NCBI GenBank assembly: GCA_964595565.1
Contig: CAZQQX010000034.1
Span: 1 to 16,197, forward strand
Direction of reading: 5' to 3'
Length of the DNA: 16,197 nucleotides
Source of the DNA: JAQVEM01 sp964595565
GTDB taxonomy: Bacteria > Actinomycetota > Humimicrobiia > Humimicrobiales > Humimicrobiaceae
Shown: positions 1-7,366 of the stretch, in pieces
How the letters are laid out: each line of letters opens with the position of its first letter
Position numbering within the stretch: the stretch's first letter is position 1
The notes under the pieces: model-generated
Told to the model about the DNA's origin: nothing
Databases searched by the model: none
What the model saw: the letters and a program-made list of their open reading frames with translations, nothing else
Position numbers and translations under genes: made by a program

Positions 1-114
1 GTTAAGGGTTTTCTCAAGCTCTCTGCAGAGCATGAGAACATTTTCTTTCTCATTGTAAATGGGGATTACAATAGATAAATAAATATCATTAGCCTTTTTT
101 TTAACATTACCCAT
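1..114 (-). CDS. Family 2 glycosyltransferase, N-terminus only (polyprenyl-phosphate sugar synthase-like)
   Basis: My reading of the minus strand from the ATG at 114-112 gives 38 residues that run off the left edge. After a Lys-rich leader the protein reads LSIVIPIYNEKENV, the first beta strand and nucleotide-binding loop of GT2 enzymes. The VIPIYNEKENV form is typical of the DPM1/GtrB-like group, which transfers a sugar from a nucleotide donor to a polyprenyl phosphate on the cytoplasmic membrane face. The start overlaps the stop of the upstream epimerase gene by 8 nt (107-114), so the two genes are probably translationally coupled. If it is a polyprenyl-phosphate sugar synthase, it could supply the lipid-linked donor used by the GT-C enzyme at 6039-7355. 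That link is inference. The catalytic DxD and any C-terminal membrane segments lie outside the window, so other GT2 subfamilies are possible. Confidence 0.8.
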   Translation of the reverse strand, partial: MGNVKKKANDIYLSIVIPIYNEKENVLMLCRELEKTLN

Positions 115-1075
115 TTAAAACCCCTTTTTTACTTTTTTCTTTATACCATTCTACAAATTTATCCAGACCGCGGGAAATATCTGTTTCAGGAGAATATTTT
201 AACATTTTTCTTGCTTTACTTATATCTGCATAGGTCATAAAAACATCACCCGGCTGGCTGCTTAAAAATTTCAGTCCTGCTTTCTTCCCGGTAGCGGCTT
301 CAATTAACTTTATCAGATTCATTAATTTGACCGTTCTTGAGTTCCCTAAATTTATAATCTCAAAACCCCCTAACTTATCCAGGCTTTTAATCACACCGGA
401 AATTATATCATCTATGTAAGTGTAATCCCGGGAGGAAGAACCGTCACCATAGATTTTTACACTTTCCCCGTTTAATATCTGCCTGGTGAATTTATGTATT
501 GCCATCTCCGGTCTCTGACGCGGCCCATAAACGGTAAAGAACCTTAAACAAAAAATTGATATATCATACAGGCTATGATAGGTATATGAGATTAGCTCCC
601 CTGCCCTCTTGGTAGCGGCATAGGGAGATACCGGAAGGTCAACATTATCATTCTCTGAAAAAGGTATTTTCCTGTTACCCCCGTAAACAGAAGACGAAGA
701 AGCAAAAATAAACTTTTTGATATCATATTTCCTGCAGCATTCAAGTAGATTCACGGTCCCCAGAACATTTATTTTCTCATATAAAAAGGGATTTCTTATT
801 GATGGCCTTACCCCCGCTCTTGCTGCCAGGTGAATCACTGTCTCTATTTCATTTTCCAGAAATACTTTTTCCAGCCTGTTAAATTCACATATATCCAGGC
901 GATAAAGTTTAAAGTTTTTATTTCCGGAAATTTTTGAGATATTGTCTTCTTTAATCCCCGGCTCATAAAAATTATCAAAATTATCAATGCAAATTACTCT
1001 GAACCCCAGCTTTATTAATTTTTCACAGAGATGAGAGCCAATAAACCCTGCACCCCCCGTTACTGCAATATTCAT
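107..1075 (-). CDS. NAD-dependent sugar epimerase, UDP-glucuronate 4-epimerase type
   Basis: Extended short-chain dehydrogenase/reductase of 322 residues. The Rossmann motif TGGAGFIG is at residues 6-13, the active-site Ser cluster SSSS at about 126-129, and the catalytic YAATK (Tyr152, Lys156) follows. The segment FFTVYGPRQRPEMAI at about 179-193 and the later SSRDYTYIDD are hallmarks of the UDP-glucuronate 4-epimerase group, which converts UDP-GlcA to UDP-GalA. Related UDP-glucose 4-epimerases remain an alternative. The reading frame extends 9 nt upstream to a TTG at 1084. I prefer the ATG at 1075-1073: an AAGGG sits about 9 nt before it but directly abuts the TTG, and MNIAVTGGAG is the normal family N-terminus. 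The downstream GT2 gene overlaps its stop. It probably supplies an activated uronic acid for the surface glycan. No leader motif is evident beyond AT-rich DNA with TATAAT-like boxes. Confidence 0.85.
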   Translation of the reverse strand: MNIAVTGGAGFIGSHLCEKLIKLGFRVICIDNFDNFYEPGIKEDNISKISGNKNFKLYRLDICEFNRLEKVFLENEIETVIHLAARAGVRPSIRNPFLYEKINVLGTVNLLECCRKYDIKKFIFASSSSVYGGNRKIPFSENDNVDLPVSPYAATKRAGELISYTYHSLYDISIFCLRFFTVYGPRQRPEMAIHKFTRQILNGESVKIYGDGSSSRDYTYIDDIISGVIKSLDKLGGFEIINLGNSRTVKLMNLIKLIEAATGKKAGLKFLSSQPGDVFMTYADISKARKMLKYSPETDISRGLDKFVEWYKEKSKKGVLNG

Positions 1076-1115
1076 TACCTGCAACCCTTTTTATTCTATT
1101 GAACTGAAACTAACT

Positions 1116-1166
1116 AAAAAAATTTCTAATTAATTATAACAAAAAAATTTCTTTTATTAATTATAA
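1116..1166. repeat. Short AT-rich tandem direct repeat
   Basis: Two adjacent copies share the pattern A7-TTTC followed by ATTAATTATAA. Copy one is 1116-1140 and copy two 1141-1166; they differ mainly by a 2-nt length change in the T-run. The repeat lies in the 5' region of the leftward epimerase operon and brings a TATAAT-like hexamer (minus strand) in each copy. It could be a duplicated promoter element or simple low-complexity drift. Confidence 0.45.
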
Positions 1167-1195
1167 AAAAGTATTTTCTGCCCGCTCTCAATTAA

Positions 1196-1253
1196 ATGCC
1201 GGCTAAAAGTCAAAAAAATAATTTTAACAGTATAAAAAACCGGCATAAAAGTC
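1196..1253. repeat. CCGGC-containing box, repeated directly 41 bp apart and also inverted
   Basis: CCGGCTAAAAGTC at 1199-1211 recurs as CCGGCATAAAAGTC at 1240-1253, a direct repeat with a 41-bp period (about four helical turns). ATGCCGG (1196-1202) and CCGGCAT (1240-1246) also form a perfect 7-bp inverted repeat with a 37-nt loop. It sits between two divergent operons in otherwise AT-only DNA, which makes a regulator-binding role plausible. No known regulator motif was recognised. Confidence 0.45.
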
Positions 1254-1393
1254 TTTAAAAAATATTCACACGGTATAATTATAAAGCAAAACCTTTTCTA
1301 TTAACCCCAAATGGTATAAAATATCAAAATAATTTTCTCTGAAATTTTTTTTATTACTTTATTATTTTTAACCTTTAATGAAGGGAGAAAAAA

Positions 1394-2377
1394 TTGAAAT
1401 TATTAGTAACCGGTGGAACCGGTTTTACCGGCAGTCGTCTGGCAGAATACCTTCTAAATAAAGGTCACGGGGTTACAATTCTTGACAATCAGAAAGGCAT
1501 TTTATATGACTACCTTTTAGAAAAAGGTGCAAATATTATTCTGGGCTCGGTGACTGACAGGGAAACTGTAAAAAAATCCTTAGACGGGGTAGAAGGTGTT
1601 TTCCACCTGGCTGCTTCTTTCAGACAGATAAATGCAACAAAAAAAACTTACCGGGATGTTAATATTGATGGAACGCGCATAATCTGCGAAGAAGCAATCA
1701 AAAAACCCTTAAAGAAATTTGTCTACTGTTCAACTCAGGGCGTCCACGGGGATGTCAAAAATCCTCCCGGCAATGAAGAATCTCCAATAGAACCGGCTGA
1801 TTACTACCAGTTTACCAAATATGAAGCGGAAAAAGTTATAAAAGAGTTTGCCGGGAAAGGACTTAAGAGCGTTATTATAAGGCCCACTGCTATTTATGGC
1901 CCCGGTGACCCCGAGAGGTTCTTTTATCTGTTCCGTTTTGCAAAAAAGGGTAAATTCTACATGTTTGGCAACGGTAAAGCTTTCTACCATCCCGTATATA
2001 TAGATAATCTTAACGACGGATTCTATAATGCTTTTGAAAGCGACAAAATCAGCGCCGAAGTTTATCTAATCGCAGATAAAGAATACTTTACCATTAAAGA
2101 ACTGGTAAAAAAAATAGGCCAATCAATGGGAGTAAAAGTTAAATTTATACAGCTGCCTTTCTGGCCATTATATGCAGCAGCCTGCGTGTGCGAATTTATA
2201 TGCATGCCCCTTAAAATATCTCCTCCGCTATTCAGGAGGCGCGTGGACTGGTACAGACAGAACAGGGCTTTTAAGATTGATAAGGCCAGAAGAGAACTAA
2301 ATTATAATCCTCTGATAGGAATTGAAGAAGGGCTGAAAAGAACAGCAAAGTGGTATAAAGATAATAATTATCTGTAA
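1394..2377 (+). CDS. NAD(P)-dependent epimerase/dehydratase family protein (dihydroflavonol reductase/3-beta-HSD-like extended SDR)
   Basis: The 327-residue protein opens with MKLLVTGGTGFTGSRL, giving TGGTGFTG at residues 6-13 for nucleotide binding. The active site is Ser113-Thr114 with YQFTK (Tyr138, Lys142). IRPTAIYGPGD at about 162-172 is the usual post-catalytic strand. The C-terminus carries FKIDKARRELNYNP and a closing EGLKRTAKWYK, typical of the dihydroflavonol-reductase/HpnA-like branch rather than of sugar 4-epimerases. The stretch around 252-275 (PFWPLYAAACVCEFICMPL) is unusually hydrophobic and may touch the membrane. The start is TTG, supported by AAGGGAG at 1381-1387, six nt upstream. 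It probably oxidises or reduces a nucleotide sugar or a lipid-linked substrate; the exact substrate cannot be read from sequence. It is followed after 117 nt by the amidotransferase gene on the same strand. Confidence 0.8.
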   Translation: MKLLVTGGTGFTGSRLAEYLLNKGHGVTILDNQKGILYDYLLEKGANIILGSVTDRETVKKSLDGVEGVFHLAASFRQINATKKTYRDVNIDGTRIICEEAIKKPLKKFVYCSTQGVHGDVKNPPGNEESPIEPADYYQFTKYEAEKVIKEFAGKGLKSVIIRPTAIYGPGDPERFFYLFRFAKKGKFYMFGNGKAFYHPVYIDNLNDGFYNAFESDKISAEVYLIADKEYFTIKELVKKIGQSMGVKVKFIQLPFWPLYAAACVCEFICMPLKISPPLFRRRVDWYRQNRAFKIDKARRELNYNPLIGIEEGLKRTAKWYKDNNYL

Positions 2378-2395
2378 AATAACCTAATATTGATT

Positions 2396-2455
2396 AAGCC
2401 GGATAATAAATAACCAGAGCTATAAAATTCCTGTGTTTCCCGGCTTTATTTATTA
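2396..2455 (+). terminator. Weak stem-loop between the epimerase and amidotransferase genes
   Basis: AAGCCGG (2396-2402) pairs perfectly with CCGGCTT (2440-2446), and TTATTTATT follows. The 37-nt loop is long, and AATAAATAA inside it is complementary to the trailing TTATTTATT, so alternative folds exist. It could act as an inefficient terminator or attenuator between 2377 and 2498. The loop length and interrupted U-tract make this uncertain. Confidence 0.3.
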
Positions 2456-2497
2456 AATTAAAAAATATTTATAAAAAAATATTGAGGGATTGATATG

Positions 2498-4363
2498 ATG
2501 TGCGGAATTTGTGGTTTTAACTGGAATGATGAAAAACTTATTAGAAAAATGACCCAAAAAATCCATCACAGGGGACCTGATACCAGCGGAATAAAAACTT
2601 TCCCCTCATTTTCTCTCGGAAACTCCCGCCTGAGCATTCTTGACCTTTCTACCCTGGGCAACCAGCCGATGTCGTGCCGTGACGGAAAATTATGGATTGT
2701 TTACAATGGTGAAGTATACAACTTCAGGGAAATAAAAGAGGAACTTATTGCCAGGGGGCATAAGTTTAAAAGCCATACCGATACCGAGGTAGTTCTAAAA
2801 AGTTTTGAAGAATACGGGCCCCGGTGCCTGAATAAATTTAATGGAATGTTTGCACTTGCCATCTGGGATGAAGAAAAAAAAGAGCTATTTCTTGCCAGGG
2901 ACAGAATTGGAATTAAACCTCTTTATTATTACTTAAAGGACGGGAAGCTAATCTTTGGTTCGGAAATAAAAAGTATCCTTGAAGCGGATTGCATTAAAAA
3001 AGAAATTAACCTGCAGTCATTGTATTACTATCTGGGTTATGAATTTGTCCCGGCTACCGATACCATGTTTAAGAATATCCACAAACTCCGCCAGGGGCAC
3101 TATGCAATCTTCAAAAATGGCAATCTAAGAATAGAAAAATACTGGGACCTGAAATTCAGGCCGGAAATCTCTGATGAAGACGAGGCAGCAGATAGAGTTT
3201 TTGCGGCCCTTGAAAAATCCATTAAAAGGCGGCTTATCAGTGATGTTCCTCTGGGAGTTTTTCTTTCAGGAGGGCTTGACTCCAGTACAATTGTAGGGTT
3301 TGTCTCAAGGCTATATCCAAAAAAATTCCAGACTTTCTCCATAGGATACAGGGACAGGACATTCTCCGAACTTCCCTACGCTAAGATAGTTTCTGATTTT
3401 TTTGGTACCGAAAATAATATACTCATGATTGACCCCATTTCTCCCGAAGATATAGAGAAAAGTCTCTACCACCTGGACGAGCCAATGACCGACCTGTCCA
3501 CTATCCCCTTCTACCTTATCAGCCGTAAAGCCAGAGAGAAGGTAACCGTGTGCCTGAGCGGCGAAGGAGGAGATGAGATGTTCCTGGGCTATGACAGGCT
3601 CAAAGCAGCCAGGTTAAACCACTATTACAATATTCTCCCATCCTCTGTACGGAGAAAAATGATATCACCGCTTATCATGAAACTGCCCGACCGGCCACAA
3701 AAAAAGGGCGCAATTAATATGCTAAAGCGCTTCATAGAAGGTACGCTTTATCCGGAGGAAGCAGGAGCAATGCGATGGCAGTATTTCCTTAACCCGACAA
3801 TAGAACAGAATATCTTTAATAAAACTATCAGGGATGATATATCTTTTACCCCTTTTGAGCCCATATATTATTTTTCCAGAACCTGCAATTCAGACCTTCA
3901 AATAGATAAAGATATTTTTGTGGACATAAAACTCACCATGGCCGATAGTGTTTTAATGAAAGTTGATAAGATGAGCATGGCCACTTCACTTGAAGTAAGG
4001 GTGCCCTTTCTTGACCATGAAATTGCGGAGCTCTGTGCTTCAATCCCTGCAAATTTAAAGCTAAAAAAATTAACCACAAAATATATACTCAGAAAAACCC
4101 TTAAAAAACACCACTTCCTCCCGGAAAATATTATTTACAGAGGAAAACAGGGCTACAGTATTCCAATTAAAAACTGGCTGAGAGAAGAGCTAAAAGATTA
4201 CATGATAGACCTGTTAGAAAATTCACCTGTTATTAAAGAGAATATTAACGGCTCCTATCTATCAACTCTTATAAACGAGCACCTCCATCTAAAGCATAAC
4301 CATAACCATATCCTGTGGGCTCTTATTAATTTAAGCCTGTGGTATAAGAAGTTTTTCTCTTAG
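2498..4363 (+). CDS. asnB: AsnB-type glutamine-dependent amidotransferase (asparagine synthase family)
   Basis: Two-domain class II glutamine amidotransferase of 621 residues, a normal family length. The ATG at 2498 is preferred over the one at 2495: it places the nucleophile at Cys2 (MCGICGF) and sits 8 nt from GAGGGA at 2484-2489. The glutaminase half shows HRGPD at 24-28, RLSILDL at 44-50, YNGEVYN at 69-75 and DTE at 95-97. The synthetase half has the pyrophosphate loop SGGLDSS at 257-263 and LSGEGGDEMF at about 353. All key residues are intact, so it should hydrolyse glutamine and use the ammonia with ATP. The substrate may be aspartate, but family members in polysaccharide loci amidate uronic acids (for example WbpS-like enzymes). 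The GalA-type epimerase nearby makes that a reasonable alternative, by inference. The last gene of its operon, it is convergent with the leftward operon ending at 4411. Confidence 0.88.
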   Translation: MCGICGFNWNDEKLIRKMTQKIHHRGPDTSGIKTFPSFSLGNSRLSILDLSTLGNQPMSCRDGKLWIVYNGEVYNFREIKEELIARGHKFKSHTDTEVVLKSFEEYGPRCLNKFNGMFALAIWDEEKKELFLARDRIGIKPLYYYLKDGKLIFGSEIKSILEADCIKKEINLQSLYYYLGYEFVPATDTMFKNIHKLRQGHYAIFKNGNLRIEKYWDLKFRPEISDEDEAADRVFAALEKSIKRRLISDVPLGVFLSGGLDSSTIVGFVSRLYPKKFQTFSIGYRDRTFSELPYAKIVSDFFGTENNILMIDPISPEDIEKSLYHLDEPMTDLSTIPFYLISRKAREKVTVCLSGEGGDEMFLGYDRLKAARLNHYYNILPSSVRRKMISPLIMKLPDRPQKKGAINMLKRFIEGTLYPEEAGAMRWQYFLNPTIEQNIFNKTIRDDISFTPFEPIYYFSRTCNSDLQIDKDIFVDIKLTMADSVLMKVDKMSMATSLEVRVPFLDHEIAELCASIPANLKLKKLTTKYILRKTLKKHHFLPENIIYRGKQGYSIPIKNWLREELKDYMIDLLENSPVIKENINGSYLSTLINEHLHLKHNHNHILWALINLSLWYKKFFS

Positions 4364-4369
4364 AAAAAT

Positions 4370-4422
4370 TTTAATTTAAAAAATTAAATAGAAAAGCCCA
4401 GAACCAGGGGCTATCCTTTTCT
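4370..4422. terminator. Possible bidirectional terminator at the convergent gene junction
   Basis: Between two convergent stop codons, TTTAATTT (4370-4377) and AAATTAAA (4381-4388) form an all-AT 8-bp hairpin. Next to it AGAAAAGCCC (4390-4399) can pair with GGGC (4408-4411) and TTTTCT (4417-4422) around a 5-nt bulge. The position is right for a shared terminator, but neither stem is a classical GC-rich hairpin with a clean U-run. Confidence 0.35.
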
Positions 4423-5277
4423 GGTTTCAATATAGTTTCTTAAAGCTTCTTTCCATTCCCTTAAATCGGCAAGGCCGATTTTTCTCAAATTATAGTTATC
4501 CAGAACTGAATAAGACGGCCTTTTTGCCTTTGCTCCGAACTTCTCTGAACTTATGGGAATTATTTTTGCGTCCAGTCCTGCCAGGCGTGATATTTCACAG
4601 GCAAATTCATACCAGGAACAGTTGCCGGCGTTGGTCATGTGGTAAATACCATATTTTCCGGTCCCTATTAGCTCCAGAAGCTTTTTTGAAACATCAACCG
4701 TGCTGGTCGGGGTAATAACCTGGTCATTTACCACCTTTATTTCTTTTTTCTCTTTTCCCATCTTTAGTATCAGCTCTACAAAATTAGTGCTGCCTTTACC
4801 CACAGCACCTGCATGACCATAAAGGCCGCTTAATCTTGCAATATAATATTTTCCAAGCATATACTTCATTACCTGTTCACCGGCAAGTTTTGAGATACCG
4901 TACAGGCTGAGCGGACCCGCACAGTCACTCTCTATGTAAGGTGAATTCTTTTTCCCGTCAAATATATAATCCGTACTGAAATGCACCAGGGGAATATCTA
5001 AATCCCTGCATATTACCGAGAGATTTTTAACTCCAAGAACATTTACCCTGAAAGCAGATAGAGCTTCGTCCTCGCACCTGTCCACATCATGAAAGGCAGC
5101 TGTATTTATTACTATATCCGGCTCAATACTGTTTAAAATTCTATCACTTAACTTATAATCGCATACATCAATATCCTTTAAACCTACAAGTCCGGTAACT
5201 TCCACTCCTTCCTTTTTAAAATAACTGTTTATATCCGTTCCAAGCTGACCCTCAACTCCAATAAGTGCGACTTTCAT
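4411..5277 (-). CDS. rfbD: dTDP-4-dehydrorhamnose reductase-like protein (RmlD/RfbD family)
   Basis: An extended SDR of 288 residues, the usual length for RmlD, which reduces dTDP-4-keto-L-rhamnose to dTDP-L-rhamnose with NAD(P)H. The nucleotide-binding loop is GVEGQLG at residues 7-13. The family signature HFSTDYIFDG spans 99-108 (Ser101, Thr102, Asp103), followed by the catalytic YGISK at 126-130. NTAAFHDVDRCE at about 58-69 is also typical. AAGGAG lies about 9 nt before the ATG. It is the last gene of a leftward operon, 31 nt after the lipoprotein gene. RfbA, RfbB and RfbC partners are absent from this window, so either they are elsewhere or the enzyme acts on another 4-keto sugar. The TTG-start SDR gene at 1394 belongs to a different branch and is not a substitute. 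Confidence 0.85.
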   Translation of the reverse strand: MKVALIGVEGQLGTDINSYFKKEGVEVTGLVGLKDIDVCDYKLSDRILNSIEPDIVINTAAFHDVDRCEDEALSAFRVNVLGVKNLSVICRDLDIPLVHFSTDYIFDGKKNSPYIESDCAGPLSLYGISKLAGEQVMKYMLGKYYIARLSGLYGHAGAVGKGSTNFVELILKMGKEKKEIKVVNDQVITPTSTVDVSKKLLELIGTGKYGIYHMTNAGNCSWYEFACEISRLAGLDAKIIPISSEKFGAKAKRPSYSVLDNYNLRKIGLADLREWKEALRNYIETRKG

Positions 5278-5308
5278 TATTAAATCTCCTTATATTTATA
5301 CCTATTTC

Positions 5309-6022
5309 TTAACTTACCAAAAATTTTAAAATAAAATAAACAGAGATTTCAACCGCAACCAGTACTGTATATGAAACCACTATCCATAAAAGTTTTCTTT
5401 TTCTCCTGTCAAAAACAGTTATTCTCAAAATCTCTATAATAATTATTCCCAGTATAAAAAGATATAAGAATGTAAAATATTTATTGGAAAACAACTTATA
5501 AAAAAATTCAGAAAATGGGCGCTTCTGGTACCAGAGTTTTTTCTGAAGCTTCTCAAAATAATCTTTTTCTATCCTGAAAATATTATCCCCCGGTGTTTCA
5601 AGAAAGCCACCGAGATTTATCCGGGACAGGTCATACCCATCATTAATCTTTAAATCAAACTCCACATAAGAATAATCTTCTAAAGAAAAACTAAACCCAT
5701 CTGAATAATCCTCGCTACCCAGAACGGCCATAAATTTAATTTCTTCTTCTGATGTCATGATAGTATCTTCATCTTCCCACTCTTTCAGTTCATGCGAGGT
5801 TATCCTGCCGTCGGTTGAAATTTCGCCTTCAAACTCTGAATCTTTTCGGTCTGCGCTCCATTCTATAAATATATTGCCCTCTTCTTCCCATACATAATAA
5901 CCATAACTGGCGCCGGGTATATAAAATACCCCGCTGCAACCCGTTAGAGCCAGCAATATCAATCCGCTCAAAAGACCGGCTAAAATTTTTTTTAATTTAA
6001 AAGTCTTTTTGCCTGTTAGCAT
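5309..6022 (-). CDS. Uncharacterised lipoprotein with a C-terminal two-helix membrane hairpin
   Basis: I do not recognise a family for this 237-residue protein. It begins with a basic n-region (KKTFKLKK) and a hydrophobic stretch ending in LALTGC, a lipobox with lipidation expected at Cys29. Residues 30-180 are an acidic, aromatic-rich soluble region, including EGNIFIEWSADRKD and STDGRIT, likely mostly beta strand. Two membrane segments follow at about 182-204 and 211-237, separated by DRRKRK. The positive-inside rule puts that loop in the cytoplasm, so the soluble domain would be outside, held by a lipid at one end and a helical hairpin at the other. The Shine-Dalgarno is weak (AAAAAGAAA before the ATG). 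It lies 16 nt after the GT-C gene and 31 nt before the RmlD-like gene, so a role in assembling or exporting the same glycan is likely but unproven. Confidence 0.7.
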   Translation of the reverse strand: MLTGKKTFKLKKILAGLLSGLILLALTGCSGVFYIPGASYGYYVWEEEGNIFIEWSADRKDSEFEGEISTDGRITSHELKEWEDEDTIMTSEEEIKFMAVLGSEDYSDGFSFSLEDYSYVEFDLKINDGYDLSRINLGGFLETPGDNIFRIEKDYFEKLQKKLWYQKRPFSEFFYKLFSNKYFTFLYLFILGIIIIEILRITVFDRRKRKLLWIVVSYTVLVAVEISVYFILKFLVS

Positions 6023-6038
6023 TTTCTTTTTAATTTAT

Positions 6039-7355
6039 TTAAAGTGTACTGTTGTATGGTTCATTTTCTATTAACTTCTTATTATCCCTGTAAATAAGAT
6101 ATATCATCCACAGCGATACACCGGTAAAAATACTCCTGAATATATTTACAAATTTTGCGGAATCATAAAATCTTTCAATAATCGGGATGACACCGGTTAA
6201 ATATACAAAAAATTTATGGTCTACCGGTGCAAATACAAACTTGGTCACCAGGTCCCCCCAGTATATAAGTATCACCATAAGAAGGGCAAACTGGAGCCAG
6301 TGATAATATATAAGTGACTTTCTTCGTATAAATGTCATTACCAGAAAAGGGACTATCCATAACACATATTGAGGATGAAAATAACAGAGGCTGACATAGG
6401 CAAGATATACTATAGCTCCGTAATTTAAGAGTATGTCAAAGTTTTTCTTTTTTATATGAAAAAAACTCAAAATTATAACCACATACGCCGCTACAAAAAT
6501 AAAAATACGGTCATGGATAATTAGTTCCAGGCTGGATGACAGGATATAATTAAAGTGCTGTGCATTAAGCAGCGTAAATATTAAACTTCTTTCAAAATAA
6601 AAATAAGAAAACAGCTCCAGAGCAGCCAGGCCGGAAATTCCTATAATAGATAAGATTATATAGTCTTTTTTTGTTCTTGCCAGATAAAATACCATCAGAG
6701 GAAGAATCATCACCGGGAAAAACCTTAAAGCTATGGCGAGTGCAAGCACAAAAATGGCCCAGTATTTCCTTTCTTTTTTTGCCAGCAGCAGCGCCAGGAG
6801 AGTGGCAAATACTCCAATGATATCGTGCCTGGCAAATATATACAGTACAAATATCACCACCGGATTGAACACCCAGAATTTAAAAACCCGGAGTCTGCTT
6901 TCGGGCTCATTTTCAAATGAAAGCCTTAATATTAAAAACATGCAGGCTATATCAAATAAAAGGTACAGAATCTTAAACAGTGTCAGGACAGTAAAAACAT
7001 TATAGCTGCTGTTAAATGCAAGCCATGATATCCAGGTGTCCTCTTCAAGTAGAATTGGAGAAAATTCATTTATTGCGGGGAATATAAACTTTATTATGAA
7101 TAAATAAGCGGAGTGAATAATGTGAGTCAGTATCTGTTCAAAACTTGAACCAAAATCCCCTGCAAATACTGTTTCCGCTGCCCTCTGATAAGTTGATAAT
7201 AAATCTCGCTGGAAAAAAAAGGGGATGAATAATAGCCTTACAAGAAGACCGGCCAGAAAGTATTTATAAAAGCGCTTTGTCAGGTCTTTTCTTTTAAAAA
7301 TATCTTCCGTCAACAGCCAATTCCCGAGCCTATTAAAAAAAAGTTTTATTTTCAT
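6039..7355 (-). CDS. Multi-pass membrane glycosyltransferase, GT-C fold (GT87/PIG-M-like)
   Basis: A 438-residue integral membrane protein with roughly ten hydrophobic segments and little soluble sequence. After a cytoplasmic N-terminus (about 35 residues, Lys-rich) the first helix is followed by a loop with QRDLLSTYQRA, the usual place of the acidic catalytic residue in GT-C enzymes. KFWVFNPVVIF with ARHDIIG downstream is characteristic of the GT87/PIG-M group, which uses polyprenyl-phosphate sugars as donors outside the membrane. The C-terminal tail (YRDNKKLIENEPYN) is cytoplasmic by charge. The ATG follows AAGGATA, a rather short spacing. It starts 11 nt after the GT2-GT4 fusion gene. The partial GT2 gene at the left edge could make its lipid-linked donor. 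Which sugar is transferred cannot be told, and an oligosaccharide flippase-associated or ArnT-like role is less likely given the motif pattern. Confidence 0.75.
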   Translation of the reverse strand: MKIKLFFNRLGNWLLTEDIFKRKDLTKRFYKYFLAGLLVRLLFIPFFFQRDLLSTYQRAAETVFAGDFGSSFEQILTHIIHSAYLFIIKFIFPAINEFSPILLEEDTWISWLAFNSSYNVFTVLTLFKILYLLFDIACMFLILRLSFENEPESRLRVFKFWVFNPVVIFVLYIFARHDIIGVFATLLALLLAKKERKYWAIFVLALAIALRFFPVMILPLMVFYLARTKKDYIILSIIGISGLAALELFSYFYFERSLIFTLLNAQHFNYILSSSLELIIHDRIFIFVAAYVVIILSFFHIKKKNFDILLNYGAIVYLAYVSLCYFHPQYVLWIVPFLVMTFIRRKSLIYYHWLQFALLMVILIYWGDLVTKFVFAPVDHKFFVYLTGVIPIIERFYDSAKFVNIFRSIFTGVSLWMIYLIYRDNKKLIENEPYNSTL

Positions 7356-7366
7356 TATCCTTTTTT

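Larger units (their letters stand above)
1076..1393. promoter_or_regulatory. Divergent AT-rich intergenic region with likely promoters for both flanking operons
   Basis: This gap separates two divergently read operons, so both promoters should lie here. TATAAT hexamers occur on the minus strand (complement of 1160-1165) and on the plus strand (1274-1279). GGTATAAA also occurs at 1313-1320. None has a convincing TTGACA-like -35 at 16-18 bp, so exact promoters are not assigned. Two local repeat structures are listed separately. No open reading frame of note was seen. Confidence 0.5.

Noticed and set aside
1272..1320. Continuation of the 41-bp periodicity through the GGTATAA boxes at 1272 and 1313
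   Set aside because: Spacing matches, but the sequences between do not align with the CCGGC units; probably coincidence in AT-rich DNA.
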